Shown in pieces: positions 54,886 to 62,994 of a stretch of DNA of 64,000 nucleotides (its first letter is position 1; every line of letters begins with the position of its first letter). The stretch covers positions 1 through 64,000 of the forward strand of contig NZ_JAGTJJ010000001.1 in the NCBI RefSeq assembly GCF_028435365.1. The letters are read 5' to 3'. Below the pieces are notes generated by a model that saw only the letters and a program-made list of their open reading frames with translations, made no database searches and was not told where the DNA came from. Source of the DNA: Polyangium jinanense. Lineage in GTDB: Bacteria > Myxococcota > Polyangia > Polyangiales > Polyangiaceae. Both the position numbers and the translations under genes were made by a program.

Positions 54886-56130
54886 ATGGAAGAGCGCATC
54901 GTCATCGTGGGAGCCGGCCAGGCCGGTGGCGAGCTTGCGGCTGGATTACGAAAGCAGGGCCATCAAGGGCGTATCGTCCTGCTGGGAGACGAGCCGCATC
55001 CGCCCTACCAGCGCCCCCCGCTCTCGAAAGGATTTTTGCAGGGAAAGGTGGCGCTGAGCGACCTCTACCTGAAACCGCTTTCGACCTATGAACGCTTCGA
55101 CATCGAGCTCAGGCTCGGCACGCGCGTCGAGGCCATCGATCGCTCCGCGCGGGAGCTCTCCCTGCAGGATGGGAGCCGGCTCGGCTATGACAAACTCGTT
55201 CTGGCCACGGGCGGCCGGGCGCGTCGCTTGAGCCTTCCCGGAATGGAGACGGCAGAGCTCGAGAACCTGTTCTCGGTGCGATCGATCTCCGATATCGAGA
55301 CGATGCGCGCGAAGTTCGTCGCGGGCAACCGGCTCCTCATCATCGGCGGCGGCTACATCGGGCTCGAGGTCGCGGCTGTGGCCGTGCAGCTCGGGTTGCA
55401 GGTGACGGTGCTGGAGGCGGCGCCGCGCCTGCTTTCCCGCGTGACGGGTCCGGAGGTGTCCACGTTCATCGAAGAGCTTCACCACGAGCGAGGCGTGGAG
55501 TTCCGGCTCTCCTGCGAGGCGCGGGGCCTCGAGCTCGACGAGGCGCGGCAAAAGGTGCGCGGCGTCCACGTCGCTCGTCACGGCGTGCCCGAGCGGCTCG
55601 ATGCGGATCTCGTGCTGGTGGGAATCGGCCTCGTCCCGAACACGGAGCTCGCCTCCGGGGCAGGCCTGGCCGTCGACGACGGCATTGTCGTCGACGAATA
55701 CGCATGTTCGGCCGATCCGGCCATCCTCGCCATCGGGGATTGCGCGAATCAGCCCAGCGCCTACATGGGCGGACGTATCCGGCTCGAGTCCGTGCCCAAT
55801 GCCATCGAGCACGCACGCGTCGCGGCCGCCACCCTGATGGGCAAGCGGGAGCCTTATGCCGCCATTCCCTGGTTCTGGTCGGACCAGTACGGCTTGAAGC
55901 TGCAGATGGTGGGGCTCTCCGCCGGCTACGAGCAATGCATCACGCGAGGCTCCGCCGGGGGCAAGGAATTCTCGGCGTTTTATCTCAAGGACAAACGCGT
56001 CATCGCCGCGGACGTCATCGGCCGCCCCGCGGATTTCATGGCCGCGAAACGGCTGGTTTCGAGCCGGGCGCAGGTGGAAGTCACCCGCCTGGGCGACGCG
56101 GCCGTCCCGCTCGCGAGCCTCGCCGCTTGA
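54886..56130 (+). CDS. putidaredoxin reductase-type FAD/NAD(P) oxidoreductase
   Basis: A 414-residue flavoprotein passing electrons from NAD(P)H to the ferredoxin encoded next. FAD-binding GAGQAGGELA near 9-18; PPYQRPPLSKGFL; NAD-binding IIGGGYIGLEVAAVAVQLG near 147-165; C-terminal FAD site LAIGDCANQP. The length fits putidaredoxin/rhodocoxin reductases. It leads a three-gene unit with a 2Fe-2S ferredoxin (33 bases later) and a P450. The ATG at 54886 has GAGG-like sequence upstream (GAGAGAGGAGCG). Confidence 0.92.
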   Translation: MEERIVIVGAGQAGGELAAGLRKQGHQGRIVLLGDEPHPPYQRPPLSKGFLQGKVALSDLYLKPLSTYERFDIELRLGTRVEAIDRSARELSLQDGSRLGYDKLVLATGGRARRLSLPGMETAELENLFSVRSISDIETMRAKFVAGNRLLIIGGGYIGLEVAAVAVQLGLQVTVLEAAPRLLSRVTGPEVSTFIEELHHERGVEFRLSCEARGLELDEARQKVRGVHVARHGVPERLDADLVLVGIGLVPNTELASGAGLAVDDGIVVDEYACSADPAILAIGDCANQPSAYMGGRIRLESVPNAIEHARVAAATLMGKREPYAAIPWFWSDQYGLKLQMVGLSAGYEQCITRGSAGGKEFSAFYLKDKRVIAADVIGRPADFMAAKRLVSSRAQVEVTRLGDAAVPLASLAA

Positions 56131-56163
56131 AGACAATCCATCACCCAAATCCAGGAGGACATG

Positions 56164-56490
56164 ATGCCGAAGATCAAATTCATCGAGGCGGATGGGAAGG
56201 AGTACGAGGTCGAGGCAGAGGAGGGACAATCCGTCATGCAGGCGGCGATGGACAACCTCGTGCCCGGAATCGTCGCCGAGTGCGGAGGTTTCGCCAGCTG
56301 CGCGACCTGCCACGGCTACGTCGACGAGGCCTGGCTGAAGGAGGTCCCCCCGCCCGATGCGGCGGAAGAGGGAATGATCGCGTGCGCCTATCACGTCCGG
56401 CCCAATAGCCGTCTGACCTGTCAGCTCAAGGTGACGCCCGCGCTCGATGGTCTCGTGGTCCGTCTGCCCGTCTCGCAGACGAGCGATTGA
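56164..56490 (+). CDS. 2Fe-2S ferredoxin (putidaredoxin type)
   Basis: A 108-residue electron carrier. The cluster ligands are CGGFASCATCHG (C-x5-C-x2-C) and a distal Cys in MIACAYHV, the adrenodoxin/putidaredoxin pattern. ATG at 56164 fits GGAGG best; ATG at 56161 is three bases earlier. It would shuttle electrons from the reductase to the P450 encoded 52 bases downstream. Confidence 0.94.
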   Translation: MPKIKFIEADGKEYEVEAEEGQSVMQAAMDNLVPGIVAECGGFASCATCHGYVDEAWLKEVPPPDAAEEGMIACAYHVRPNSRLTCQLKVTPALDGLVVRLPVSQTSD

Positions 56491-56542
56491 GAACCTGGTA
56501 GGCCGCCTCCTTTTTTCTCCAACCCCCGAAAGAGGTTCGAAC

Positions 56543-57778
56543 ATGCCCCCGTTCAGCGGACAGAAATTGGACACGATTCCCGCGCACGTCCCCCCGGAGC
56601 TGGTCTACGAATACGACAGCACCAAAGATCCGCGGATGCTCGAGGATCCGCACGCCCGGATGCGCTCCCTCATCCTCGAGGCCCCGCCCATCTTTTTCTC
56701 TCCCCACAATGGGGGGCATTGGTTCGTGACCCGGAAGCAGGCCATCGTGGACATCACGATGAACCCGGAGGTCTATAGCAACGCCCTCTTCGGTGCCTCG
56801 GAGGCACATGGAGGCGAACACGAGGCGCCGAAGCCGGCCTTCATGATGCTGCCCATTGCGGTGGATCCGCCGCAGCACACGGCGTACCGCGCACCGCTCA
56901 ACCAGCCGCTGGCGGCCAAATCCGTCGCCGGGCTCGAGACGGCGATTCGGACCATGACGAACGAGCTCATCGACAAGGTGCTCGACGCGGGACGCTGCGA
57001 TTTCCTCTCGGACATCGCCGAGCCGCTGCCCGTCACGCTGTTCATGAAGCTGGCCGGCATGCCGACCAACCGCCTCGCCGAGTTCCGTGAGCTCGCCACG
57101 CAGGCCACGTCCGCCGCGGTGGATCACGCGACCCGCGAGGGGATCTTCAAACAAATTGCGGGGATCCTGGCGGAGTCCATCAAGGCCCGGCAGGAGAAAC
57201 GCGAGGATGACCTGATCAGCCGGCTGCTCGACGCGAACATCCAGGGCCGCAACCCCACGTTCCCGGAGATGTTGGGCTACAGCATCACCCTGTTCCTCGG
57301 GGGGCTCGACACCGTGGTGAATGCCCTGAGCTTCGGCGTCCGGCACCTGGCGCGTGATCAGGAATTGCAGGCGAAGCTCCGGGCCGACCCGAGCCTCCTG
57401 CCGGGAGCCATCGAGGAGCTCTTGCGTCTCTATGGCGTCGCGTGCACGCCCCGGCGGGTGACGCGTGACGTGGTTTGTCACGGCGTGAACCTCAAGCAAG
57501 GCGACGCGCTCTTGTTGCTCCTGCCGGCGGCCAACTACGACGACGCGGCGTTCCCGAACCCCGAGCAGTTCATCATGGGCCGGACCGAGCAACACATGAC
57601 GTTCAACACGGGCCCGCACCGGTGCGTCGGTCTGAATCTGGCCCGCCTGGAGATGAAGGTGTTCTACCAGGAGTGGTTGAAGCGCGTTCCGCCGTTCCGG
57701 CTCGACCCCCAGGCGCCGCCGCGGTTCACGGGTGGCTTCAACCTGGCGGTCACGAGCCTGCCGCTCGTCTGGGATTGA
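56543..57778 (+). CDS. CYP101-like cytochrome P450
   Basis: A 411-residue P450. The haem loop is FNTGPHRCVGLNLARLE. The I-helix segment LFLGGLDTVVNALSF closely resembles P450cam (CYP101), with Gly-Leu-Asp-Thr at the oxygen site; ExxR is EELLR. Together with the preceding reductase and ferredoxin it forms a complete P450cam-type hydroxylation system. The ATG at 56543 has GAGG 7 bases upstream. The P450cam-like I-helix suggests a terpenoid or cyclic hydrocarbon substrate, but this is inference. Confidence 0.92.
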   Translation: MPPFSGQKLDTIPAHVPPELVYEYDSTKDPRMLEDPHARMRSLILEAPPIFFSPHNGGHWFVTRKQAIVDITMNPEVYSNALFGASEAHGGEHEAPKPAFMMLPIAVDPPQHTAYRAPLNQPLAAKSVAGLETAIRTMTNELIDKVLDAGRCDFLSDIAEPLPVTLFMKLAGMPTNRLAEFRELATQATSAAVDHATREGIFKQIAGILAESIKARQEKREDDLISRLLDANIQGRNPTFPEMLGYSITLFLGGLDTVVNALSFGVRHLARDQELQAKLRADPSLLPGAIEELLRLYGVACTPRRVTRDVVCHGVNLKQGDALLLLLPAANYDDAAFPNPEQFIMGRTEQHMTFNTGPHRCVGLNLARLEMKVFYQEWLKRVPPFRLDPQAPPRFTGGFNLAVTSLPLVWD

Positions 57779-57862
57779 GCAGCGCGGGCAGCGCGGCGGG
57801 CCGGATCCGCGGTTTGGGCTTGACGCGAGAGGCGGGTGCGCACCCAATCCCACGCGATTTCG

Positions 57863-59299
57863 ATGAAGAAGTACCTTCACAGACCGGGCACGAAGCTCAC
57901 CGGCCATTCCACGCCCATCCTCGCCGCGGACTTCACCCGAGACGCGTCGCGGCTCGTCTCGGCGGCGTCGAAGGACCCCACGGTTCGCGTGTGGGACGTC
58001 GATTCCGCGCGGACCATATCGAAGCTCGAGATCGCGAAGGGCGTCAACCAGGCTTGCCTGTTCCCGACCGGGGACCGGCTGGCCGCCACGTTCGACGATC
58101 GGGTCGTTCGTGTATACGCGCTTGAAAGCGGCGAGGAGCTCGCGCGCGCGCGCCAGATGATGCGCCATCCCCGGGCGCTTTGCGTGTCTCCGGGCGGCGG
58201 GGTGTACTGGGCGGGCTTCGGCGACGACAACACCGTCGTCTGGTCGTGGCGCCCCGGCGAGGACCCGAAGCCGCTCCTCCGGGACATTCCCTCCTTCGAG
58301 CCCGAATGCAGTTTGTCGCTCGCCCGGGATGGCGAGGAGCTGTGGTGCTTCTTCGAGTGGGATCTCGTGGGCTTCGACACGCGGACGGGCGCGGAGATCG
58401 CGCGGTTCAAGGAAGACCGAGACGTGGCCCTCGGGGAAGGCTTCGTGCTCTCTCCCGAGCGATGCGCCGTGGCCGTGAAATCATCGCTCAACCGTGATGA
58501 CGATCCGGTCCGGCCGCGCCTCTACAAGTGGGACCTCGATTCCGACGTGCATTGCTGGGACACGGAAATCCTGGGATATCCCTATGGCGACAAACCGCTG
58601 CTGACGATGGCCCGGAGCAAGCGCTGGGTCGCGAGCGTCGGCAAAGCTTCCGTGATGTTTCATTCGCTTCGCAGCGGGCGAGCGCTCGGGATGCTGCCCT
58701 GCGAGGTGCCAGCGGCGACCCTTTCCTGCCAGCGTTTGTCTCCGGACGACCGCCTCCTCGCGGTCGGTGCTTCGAACGGCGACCTTTTCCTCTACGACCT
58801 CGGCGATTCCTTGCTCGAACCGAGCGTGGCGGCGTCGCACATCGCCACGCGCTCTCGTCAGGGCAGCCCGCTCCTCTTGCGACTGCAGAAACGGCCGGGG
58901 CTCTGGCTACGGGTGCACGAGGACGGCAGTCTCGAGCGGGCCGAAGGCGATGCCCGCGCCGACGCGCTCATCACGCCGCTGGCCGGCCAGGCCAGCCATG
59001 GAAAGAACGTGGCGGTTCATCCCCTCCGCCTTCGCTGGGAGCTTCGCAGGCGCCTCTGGCAGCACGACCTCACGAAGCCCTCGCCCTTTCACGCGTCTCG
59101 TCCCGTGCAGGTCTTCCTCGGAGCCGACCTGATCGTCGAGGGCTACCTCGGCGTCGGGCGTGACCCGGGAGCGGGGCAAGACATCCTCGGCGTCGACAGC
59201 GACCCCGACGGCGTCGGAGAGCGGGTCGCCGGAGAACTCGGCGCCCGGACGATCCTCGCCGGCATCGACGACCTCTTGGCGTTGCTCCCGACCGACTGA
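57863..59299 (+). CDS. WD40-like repeat protein
   Basis: A 478-residue protein from the ATG at 57863; a GTG at 57836 would add nine residues. The first half shows WD-type repeats (KLTGHSTPILAADFTRDASRLVSA, then DPTVRVWDVDSAR; later FDDRVVRVYALESG, TVVWSWRPGED). The end is different: a short mixed domain with VEGYLGVGRDPGAGQD and DLLALLPTD. No enzymatic motif is seen. Such scaffold proteins often sit in myxobacterial accessory regions; the role is unknown. Confidence 0.7.
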   Translation: MKKYLHRPGTKLTGHSTPILAADFTRDASRLVSAASKDPTVRVWDVDSARTISKLEIAKGVNQACLFPTGDRLAATFDDRVVRVYALESGEELARARQMMRHPRALCVSPGGGVYWAGFGDDNTVVWSWRPGEDPKPLLRDIPSFEPECSLSLARDGEELWCFFEWDLVGFDTRTGAEIARFKEDRDVALGEGFVLSPERCAVAVKSSLNRDDDPVRPRLYKWDLDSDVHCWDTEILGYPYGDKPLLTMARSKRWVASVGKASVMFHSLRSGRALGMLPCEVPAATLSCQRLSPDDRLLAVGASNGDLFLYDLGDSLLEPSVAASHIATRSRQGSPLLLRLQKRPGLWLRVHEDGSLERAEGDARADALITPLAGQASHGKNVAVHPLRLRWELRRRLWQHDLTKPSPFHASRPVQVFLGADLIVEGYLGVGRDPGAGQDILGVDSDPDGVGERVAGELGARTILAGIDDLLALLPTD

Positions 59300-59311
59300 C
59301 CGCGCGGAGGT

Positions 59312-59562
59312 TCGTCGCGCCGCGGAGGTGATCCGGCCCGCTCCCGCTCCCACGGAAGCTTCCTGCCCGTCCACCACTTCCTACCTCTCCGGCGCCCGCT
59401 TCCGGTACACTCGCGCCCATGGTGGCCCCCTCCCCGTAGCCCGCCGTCGAAGCGGCGATTTGGCTCGCCTTCGCTCCCGGCGGCGGCCATTTCACCGCCG
59501 TCGCGATCGGCCCCCACCACCTCCTCACCGTCGCGCGCGTCTGCGAGAACGCGCCTTACGTA
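59312..59562 (+). pseudogene. dead 5' copy of the right-edge gene
   Basis: About 250 bases are a near-identical copy of the stretch at about 62894-63138, covering the leader and first ~48 codons of the gene at 62995. The copy's ATG is at 59419. A CAG-to-TAG change makes codon 7 a stop (59437-59439), after which the frame is open but homology ends abruptly at GCCTTACGTA (59562). The matching gene continues AAACTCCTC there. So this is a truncated, inactivated duplicate, about 3.6 kb from its intact relative. Confidence 0.8.
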
Positions 59563-59728
59563 GCCGAAGCGCACGGGCGCTTGCCACAGCCGTCGCCGAG
59601 GGCAGAGCCGGATCGTCGCGCACCGATGGCGGTAGGCTTTGGCTGCTTCACGCAAGCGCCCCGCGGCGCGCTCGCGGTCCCCGAGCTTGAAACCGTAGCT
59701 CCACGTCCGCCGAGGATGACCCGTCCGA
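59563..59728. other. unassigned stretch after the broken duplicate
   Basis: Between the end of the truncated copy and the small gene at 59729 I see no complete gene. The minus strand is open across part of it with a helical, Arg/Ala-rich reading (LGDRERAAGRLREAAKAYR) that could be a remnant of a repeat protein. This cannot be assigned. Confidence 0.35.
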
Positions 59729-60037
59729 ATGAAGGCTCAACGGTCGAGTAAAGCGAACCATGAAGAGAGGCACGCAGGTGGCTTGCGATGGTGTCCGCAG
59801 ACAGCAGGCTTCCCGCCCATGGCGCACATTCTCGCACTCGTCGATCATGGCCCCGGCGTGCTCGAGGCCGACGCTCCGCCGGAATCGGCACAGCAGCGGC
59901 TGACAAAGCCGAGGAGCGTCGGCAGCTCGTCCGGTCCGCGAGAATCCGGAGACATCTTGGAGCGGGTGGATCGAGAGTCCGATCAATCGTTTCCCGCAAG
60001 CGATCCGCCGGGCTGGATACCCTCGTGGACTGGCTAG
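59729..60037 (+). CDS. small protein with C-terminal SFPASDPP motif
   Basis: A 102-residue frame whose end reads RVDRESDQSFPASDPPGW. The SFPASDPP(S/A)W tail is a recurring signature of short uncharacterised bacterial proteins, often with an acidic helix just before it, as here. The start is uncertain: an ATG at 59819 (MAHILALVD) would give 72 residues, and neither has a clear ribosome site. It ends at a CTAG shared with the stop of the convergent DUF488 gene. Function unknown. Confidence 0.5.
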   Translation: MKAQRSSKANHEERHAGGLRWCPQTAGFPPMAHILALVDHGPGVLEADAPPESAQQRLTKPRSVGSSSGPRESGDILERVDRESDQSFPASDPPGWIPSWTG

Positions 60038-60543
60038 AGACGGGTCGACGCCTTGCGCGAAGCCGTGGAGGCGCCGGACGACGTCGACCTCACACCGGGC
60101 CCCGACGAACGCGACGCGGCCTTGACGGTCCCGCGGAACATCCGAGCGATCACGCCGTGGAGGACGACCGCCTGGTTGTGGTGCTCGTCCTTGGCCCCGA
60201 AGACGAGCGTCACCGTCCCCCGCTTTGCCCGCTCCACGAGCTCGTCCACGAGCCTCGCAGCCGGCTGCTGGCGGAGCTCGGCGCGATAACGCACCGCGAA
60301 CTCCTCCCATCGGGCCTCATCGTGACCGAACCAGCGCCGAAGCTCGGCGCTCGGCGCGATTTCCTTCATCCAGGCATCGATCGCAAGCGCATCCTTGCGC
60401 ACGCCCCGCGGCCATAGGCGGTCCACGAGCACCCGGTACCCGTCGGCCGCTTCAGGTTCCTCGTATGCCCGCTTGAGCCGGACCGCGCAGATCGTATTGC
60501 CGCCGCCTCGTGCCTGTCGCGTTCCGCCCCGTGGACCGGTCAT
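60034..60543 (-). CDS. DUF488 family protein (YeaO-like)
   Basis: A 169-residue protein from the ATG at 60543. The family core is plain: YRVLVDRLWPRGVRKDAL, then IDAWMKEIAPSAELRRWFGHD and WEEFAVRYRAEL, then VTLVFGAKDEHHNQAVVL. Typical members are about 115-120 residues and stop just after the last segment. Here a Ser/Arg-rich tail of about 35 residues follows, and may come from a frameshift or a lost stop. DUF488 proteins are small and of unknown function. It is probably co-transcribed with the HAD-ATPase gene 54 bases upstream. Confidence 0.85.
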   Translation of the reverse strand: MTGPRGGTRQARGGGNTICAVRLKRAYEEPEAADGYRVLVDRLWPRGVRKDALAIDAWMKEIAPSAELRRWFGHDEARWEEFAVRYRAELRQQPAARLVDELVERAKRGTVTLVFGAKDEHHNQAVVLHGVIARMFRGTVKAASRSSGPGVRSTSSGASTASRKASTRL

Positions 60544-60597
60544 GATCAAAACCTTCCTCGACGAAACATGAGAACGAAACATGGGAGACTTGCACGA

Positions 60598-62310
60598 CTA
60601 CGGCCTGGCAGGCAGCGTGTAGCGGGTCGTGATGGCTTCGGAGATCAACGCGCGGCTCTGCCGGGGCGTGAGATCCGTGCGCGCGGCGATCTCCGCGGCC
60701 GTCGCTGACAAGGCAGGGTCCTTGACCGCTTCGGCAAACCAACGCGTGTAATCGCCCTGCGCGAGGTGGTAGAGCCACGTCTCGTCGTCGACCCCGTCTG
60801 CGATCTCGACGAATACGGCCAGGTTACGGGCACGAAGGTTCAGCCGTTCGTCCGGGCCCCGGAAATAAAAGCTCTTTTCGCGAAGGTTGCCCTCGGCGTA
60901 CTTCCGAAGGTGCCTCAGGTGCTCCCCCCGCCCTGGCGCCGGCGTCACCCAGCGCGGCTTTTGACCCGCGCCGCGATTCCATACGAGCACGTCCCCGGGG
61001 CGCGGAGGCTCGGTCACCGGAGGCGGTGGGACTCCGATCGCCACGCTGAAGGCCACGAGCTCCGGTTCAGGCATCGGCCCGACCGAGATCACGACGTCGA
61101 TACGCTCGAGGATCGGGACGGCAATCTCGTCGGCATGGAGGGTGACGAGGACGAGCTCGCCCACCTCCTGCGGAAACGTGAGGGACACGGGTCCCCAAGC
61201 GGACGGCCAGACATGATGCGCCTCGTCTATCAGGATCCAGTGGGGTCGACCCGTCCGCGCGCGCATCGATTGCAGCCGGGGGAAGAGCTGCTCGAGGAAC
61301 GCAGGCCTGTCGCCGAGCGCGATTGCAAGGAGATTGACCGACACGTCCGTGTCGGGGTTGTCGAGCACGCGCAGAATTTCGTCGATGCTCGGCGGACGAC
61401 GCATGTCCCCGAGCTCGATGGCGTCTTCGAATCGAGAATAGTCACCCTCGGGATCGATGGCGATGAACTGGTACGATTGCTCCGCCAGCCGTTCGAGCAG
61501 CGCCATTGCGAATGTCGTCTTGCCGCTGCCGGACGGGCCCACCACGAGGACGTTGCCTCCGTACGGAGGGATGAGCAGCGGCTGGCCGTCGTCCGTCGTA
61601 CCGAGCAGCGCGTGCCGGCGCGTCAGGCGGGGCTCGACGTGGCGCAGGTCGTCGTCGAGGAGCCCGTCGACGAGCTCGATGACCCCCCGCCCGTTTTCGC
61701 CTTTCGTTACGAGGTCCGCGCGCTCCCTGAGCGATGGAACGGCGTCGGCCGTGGCCGCGGAGCACTCGCAGAGCGCGAGGAAGGCGTGATCGTTCTCGGC
61801 ATTGCCGATGCCTACGACCTCGTGCGGCGACATTCCGAGCTCTTGCAAGGCGACGCGGAGACCGCTGCCTTTGCCGACCTCCGCAGGGAGCACCATCAGT
61901 GCGTCCTGGTTATACACCATCCGTAACTCCAGGCCGCTCTGTCGAATCACGTCGAGCACCGCACGATCCTGCGAGGCATGCGTCGCCACGATGGCGCGAC
62001 CCACAGAGAGAGGACCCACTCCCGTTTCGCGAAGCCTATCGACGAACCACGGCGGCGGTGCTTCCGCGAGGACGCGTTCCTCGCGCCCGATGGGACGATA
62101 AAGGACGGCGCCGTTCTCGGCGACGATGCGATCAAAAAGCTCGGGGCGAGGGAGAATGGCCAACAAGTCGCCGAGGACGCGTCCGGTCACGAGCACCACC
62201 TTCCGGCCGGTCGCGCGCAGGCGCTCCAGCGCTGCGAAGGTCTCGTCGGTGACCGCGCCGTGCTTGGCGAGCGTGCCGTCATAGTCGCACGTGAGCGCGA
62301 GGTATCGCAT
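60598..62310 (-). CDS. HAD-type phosphatase fused to a HerA-like ATPase
   Basis: A 570-residue two-domain protein. Residues 1 to about 220 are a HAD-IIB-type phosphatase: TCDYDGTLA with the nucleophile Asp, VVLVTGR, GKGSGLRVAL with the Lys, and GIGNAENDHAFL. From about 235 an ATPase of the HerA/DUF87 kind begins: Walker A in VVGPSGSGKTTFAMALL, IAIDPEGDYSRFE, Walker B in WILIDEAHHVWP, and a later LVLVTLHADEIA. The end is helical. The pairing of a sugar-phosphatase-like domain with a hexameric-type ATPase has no function I know. An ATG at 62310 starts cleanly at the HAD motif; a GTG at 62331 is possible. Confidence 0.85.
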   Translation of the reverse strand: MRYLALTCDYDGTLAKHGAVTDETFAALERLRATGRKVVLVTGRVLGDLLAILPRPELFDRIVAENGAVLYRPIGREERVLAEAPPPWFVDRLRETGVGPLSVGRAIVATHASQDRAVLDVIRQSGLELRMVYNQDALMVLPAEVGKGSGLRVALQELGMSPHEVVGIGNAENDHAFLALCECSAATADAVPSLRERADLVTKGENGRGVIELVDGLLDDDLRHVEPRLTRRHALLGTTDDGQPLLIPPYGGNVLVVGPSGSGKTTFAMALLERLAEQSYQFIAIDPEGDYSRFEDAIELGDMRRPPSIDEILRVLDNPDTDVSVNLLAIALGDRPAFLEQLFPRLQSMRARTGRPHWILIDEAHHVWPSAWGPVSLTFPQEVGELVLVTLHADEIAVPILERIDVVISVGPMPEPELVAFSVAIGVPPPPVTEPPRPGDVLVWNRGAGQKPRWVTPAPGRGEHLRHLRKYAEGNLREKSFYFRGPDERLNLRARNLAVFVEIADGVDDETWLYHLAQGDYTRWFAEAVKDPALSATAAEIAARTDLTPRQSRALISEAITTRYTLPARP

Positions 62311-62994
62311 GCGCGCTCTCTTGCGCGGCACCGGAGGACGTCAATCGGTGGCGCATGGCAACGCAGGTATGACAACACCCATCAACTCGACCGGTAACGC
62401 TCATGTTTCGAGCTCGTCCGCCCGGCGCTGGAGCGCGGTTGAGTTGACATCGACCCCCAGCCGGAGACCACTGCGAGGTCGGCAAGCCGACATCGACCCC
62501 CAGCCGGAGACCACTGCGAGGTCGGCAAGCCGACATCGACCCCCAGCCGGAGACCACTGCGAGGTCGGCAAGCCGACATCAACCCCCAGCCGGAGACCAC
62601 TGCGAGGTCGGCAAGCCGACATCGACCCCCAGCCGGAGACCACTGCGAGGTCGGCAAGCCGACATCAACCCCCAGCCGGAAGGCTCGGGAAGGTCCGCGT
62701 GTCGGCATCGATATCGCGCCGATGACCTTCGGGAGGTCTCCGAGGAGGGGTCAAGTACGAGCTTTCGGCCTGGAGGTGGCTTCCGCGCGGGTAACTCCAC
62801 CCGCTCTTGAACCTCTTGCAGGATTCCCCGTGGGTTCTTTCCATGACCACGCACCCGCTTGCGCTGCCGGCGGCGGTCGTGGCGTACGACGAGCGTCGCG
62901 AAGGTGATCTCTCCCGCTCCCGCTCCCACGCCCGCTTCCTGCCCGTCCATCACTTCCTACCTCTCCGGGGCCCGCTTCCGGTACACTCGCGCCC
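62311..62994. other. long intergenic region holding the tandem array
   Basis: This stretch of 684 bases separates the HAD-ATPase gene from the divergent right-edge gene. It contains the 43-base tandem array (62446-62680, listed separately) and, from about 62894, the segment copied at 59312. No gene is convincing. The open frames across the array are products of the repeat, as 43 is not a multiple of three. Confidence 0.6.
62446..62680. repeat. 43-base tandem repeat array, five copies plus a partial
   Basis: Full units start at 62446, 62489, 62532, 62575 and 62618; a 20-base partial begins at 62661. Each starts GACATCGACCCCCAGCCGG; units 4 and 6 have CAACC in place of CGACC, the only difference. 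Every unit junction carries GTCGGC-AA-GCCGAC, a perfect 6-bp stem (first at 62478-62491). There are no variable spacers, so it is not a CRISPR array. It could be a minisatellite or a set of protein-binding hairpins. Confidence 0.9.

Noticed and set aside
62446..62680. Possible CRISPR array
   Set aside because: The units are near-identical throughout with no unique spacers, a 43-base period and no cas genes nearby.
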